Source of the DNA: Helicobacter cappadocius
GTDB taxonomy: Bacteria; Campylobacterota; Campylobacteria; Campylobacterales; Helicobacteraceae
Assembly: GCF_030688855.1 (NCBI RefSeq)
Contig: NZ_JAUYZK010000003.1
Span: forward strand, 111,756-175,755
Direction of reading: 5' to 3'
Length of the DNA stretch: 64,000 nt
Shown here: one piece after another, positions 63,353-64,000 of the stretch
Numbering within the stretch: the first letter of the stretch is position 1
How the letters are laid out: the number at the start of each line of letters is the position of its first letter
Program-made: the position numbers and the translations under genes
The notes under the pieces: model-generated
Databases searched by the model: none
The model's input: only the letters and a program-made list of their open reading frames with translations
What the model was told of the DNA's origin: nothing

Positions 63353-63541
63353 ATGATTGATTTTAGAAATAAAAACAAGCAAAAAATTCTTTTTGAAAGA
63401 CAGATGTTAAGAGGACTTAGGGCGGACTATAGTCCTAAGCATTATTTTAGCTTTGATGGGCTTATTTATCTAAGGGTGGGTTCTAAAACAAGGTATCAAA
63501 GGCAGGTGAAGTGCTTATGCGTGGATAGCCTTAGGAAGTGA
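63353..63541 (+). CDS. Small basic element protein, unknown
   Basis: A 62-residue protein, rich in Arg/Lys (KNKQKILFERQMLRGLRADYSPKHYFSFDGLIYLRVGSKTRYQRQVKC). I prefer ATG 63353 after GAGGGG; an ATG at 63332 overlapping the previous stop is the alternative. Unknown function. Confidence 0.4.
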   Translation: MIDFRNKNKQKILFERQMLRGLRADYSPKHYFSFDGLIYLRVGSKTRYQRQVKCLCVDSLRK

Positions 63542-63594
63542 GGTAAGAAATGTTAAAATGCTATAATAAATCAAAAGCTTAAAAAGGATAAAAA

Positions 63595-63819
63595 ATGACC
63601 ATCATCATTGAAAATGCGAGTGAAGATTTGGCAAAAGTAATCAAAGGTATTGCAAAGATTGGGAATGCCAAAGTGAAGACAAATAAACTAAAAAGTGATA
63701 TTGAAGCTGAAATGATTGTGCAAATCATTAAAGAGTATGAGATGGAACACAATAAGGGGCTAACAAATCACTATAAGAGTTTTGAAGATTTTGAAAAGGG
63801 TATCAATGCCAAAATATAA
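63595..63819 (+). CDS. Antitoxin of a YafQ-type toxin-antitoxin pair
   Basis: A 74-residue acidic protein, shaped like the DinJ/HP0893-type antitoxins. Its end (HYKSFEDFEKGINAKI) is the part expected to wrap the toxin. ATG after AAAGGAT. Overlaps the toxin by 14 bases. Confidence 0.7.
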   Translation: MTIIIENASEDLAKVIKGIAKIGNAKVKTNKLKSDIEAEMIVQIIKEYEMEHNKGLTNHYKSFEDFEKGINAKI

Positions 63820-64000
63820 CCTAGAAACCTCAAGGAGATTTGAAAAACAATACAAAAAGCTATCTAGCAACGATAAAAAAGTAGCTAAAGAGGTTATTAT
63901 GAAACTTTTAGATGATAAAATCCTAGAATCCAAATACAAAGACCACAAACTCAAAGGTGAGTATAAAGACTTTAGAGAATGCCACATCAAGCCAGACTTG
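63806..64000 (+). CDS. YafQ-family mRNA interferase toxin, 3' end outside window
   Basis: First 65 residues of a RelE-superfamily YafQ-type toxin (YNLETSRRFEKQYKKLSSNDKK...DHKLKGEYKDFRECHIKPDL), like the H. pylori HP0892/HP0894 proteins. The family continues for about 25 more residues with the catalytic His. Together with the antitoxin it stabilises the element in the population. Confidence 0.8.
   Translation, partial: MPKYNLETSRRFEKQYKKLSSNDKKVAKEVIMKLLDDKILESKYKDHKLKGEYKDFRECHIKPDL

Larger units (their letters stand above)
31130..64000. mobile_element. Integrative conjugative element with VirB/VirD4 T4SS; right end outside window
   Basis: A contiguous run of conjugation genes (virB2 to virD4, topA, ssb, virB5-like), methylation/restriction genes and toxin-antitoxin genes inserted beside hisS. 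Gene content resembles the tfs/TnPZ class of Helicobacter elements. The left limit lies between 31,120 and 31,224; no tRNA, direct repeat or integrase is visible, and no relaxase lies in the window, so both may be beyond 64,000. Size is therefore at least 33 kb. Confidence 0.8.

Overview
The window is an AT-rich chromosome segment of a Campylobacterota bacterium, most probably a Helicobacter. The evidence is gene order and family content: amiA, a nitronate monooxygenase, tyrS, spoT, rpoZ and pyrH lie in series, as do bioA, a PpiD-like protein, ftsA and ftsZ, both familiar from Helicobacter pylori. Small outer-membrane proteins end in Phe, and a futalosine-pathway mqnA is present. An argH gene, which H. 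pylori is generally considered to lack, argues for another, possibly enterohepatic, species. The species cannot be fixed from this sequence alone.

Bases 1-31,120 are core genome: the end of an autotransporter, a decayed GmrSD-type restriction gene, lepA, two amino-acid ABC permeases, mqnA, cell-wall amidase, tyrS, spoT-rpoZ-pyrH, bioA, the cell-division pair ftsA-ftsZ, eptA, rpoD, a nitrilase-fold protein without its usual triad, xseB, a cystine-type symporter, ubiE/menG, argH, hemJ, a META-domain lipoprotein, an outer-membrane protein and hisS.

From about 31,130 to beyond the right edge lies an integrative conjugative element, all on the plus strand apart from one methyltransferase. It encodes a VirB/VirD4 type IV secretion system (T4SS): virB2-B3-B4-B6-B7, an embedded Rha-type gene, virB8-B9-B10, a cargo block, virB11, a MobC-like gene, virD4 and topA. 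These are followed by ssb, two small membrane proteins, an outer-membrane protein, a nuclease / GHKL-ATPase / cytosine-methyltransferase / HTH module, a VirB5-like gene, a candidate type I toxin-antitoxin RNA locus, small element genes and a YafQ-type toxin-antitoxin pair cut by the window end. No relaxase or integrase is inside the window.

The most unusual part is the cargo block between virB10 and virB11 (41,107-47,241). Seven small genes of three families (2+2+3 copies) follow one another, with one large secreted protein after the first. Two families look like Barnase/EndoU/colicin-E5/RelE-fold (BECR) ribonuclease domains and the third may be related. All seven end in a short Arg/Lys-rich tail. 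Copies keep near-identical ends around divergent cores, carry palindromic inserts whose arms change in a compensating way, and have left truncated remnants elsewhere in the element. I read this as a T4SS-embedded, diversifying array of putative translocated nuclease effectors; the function is inference.
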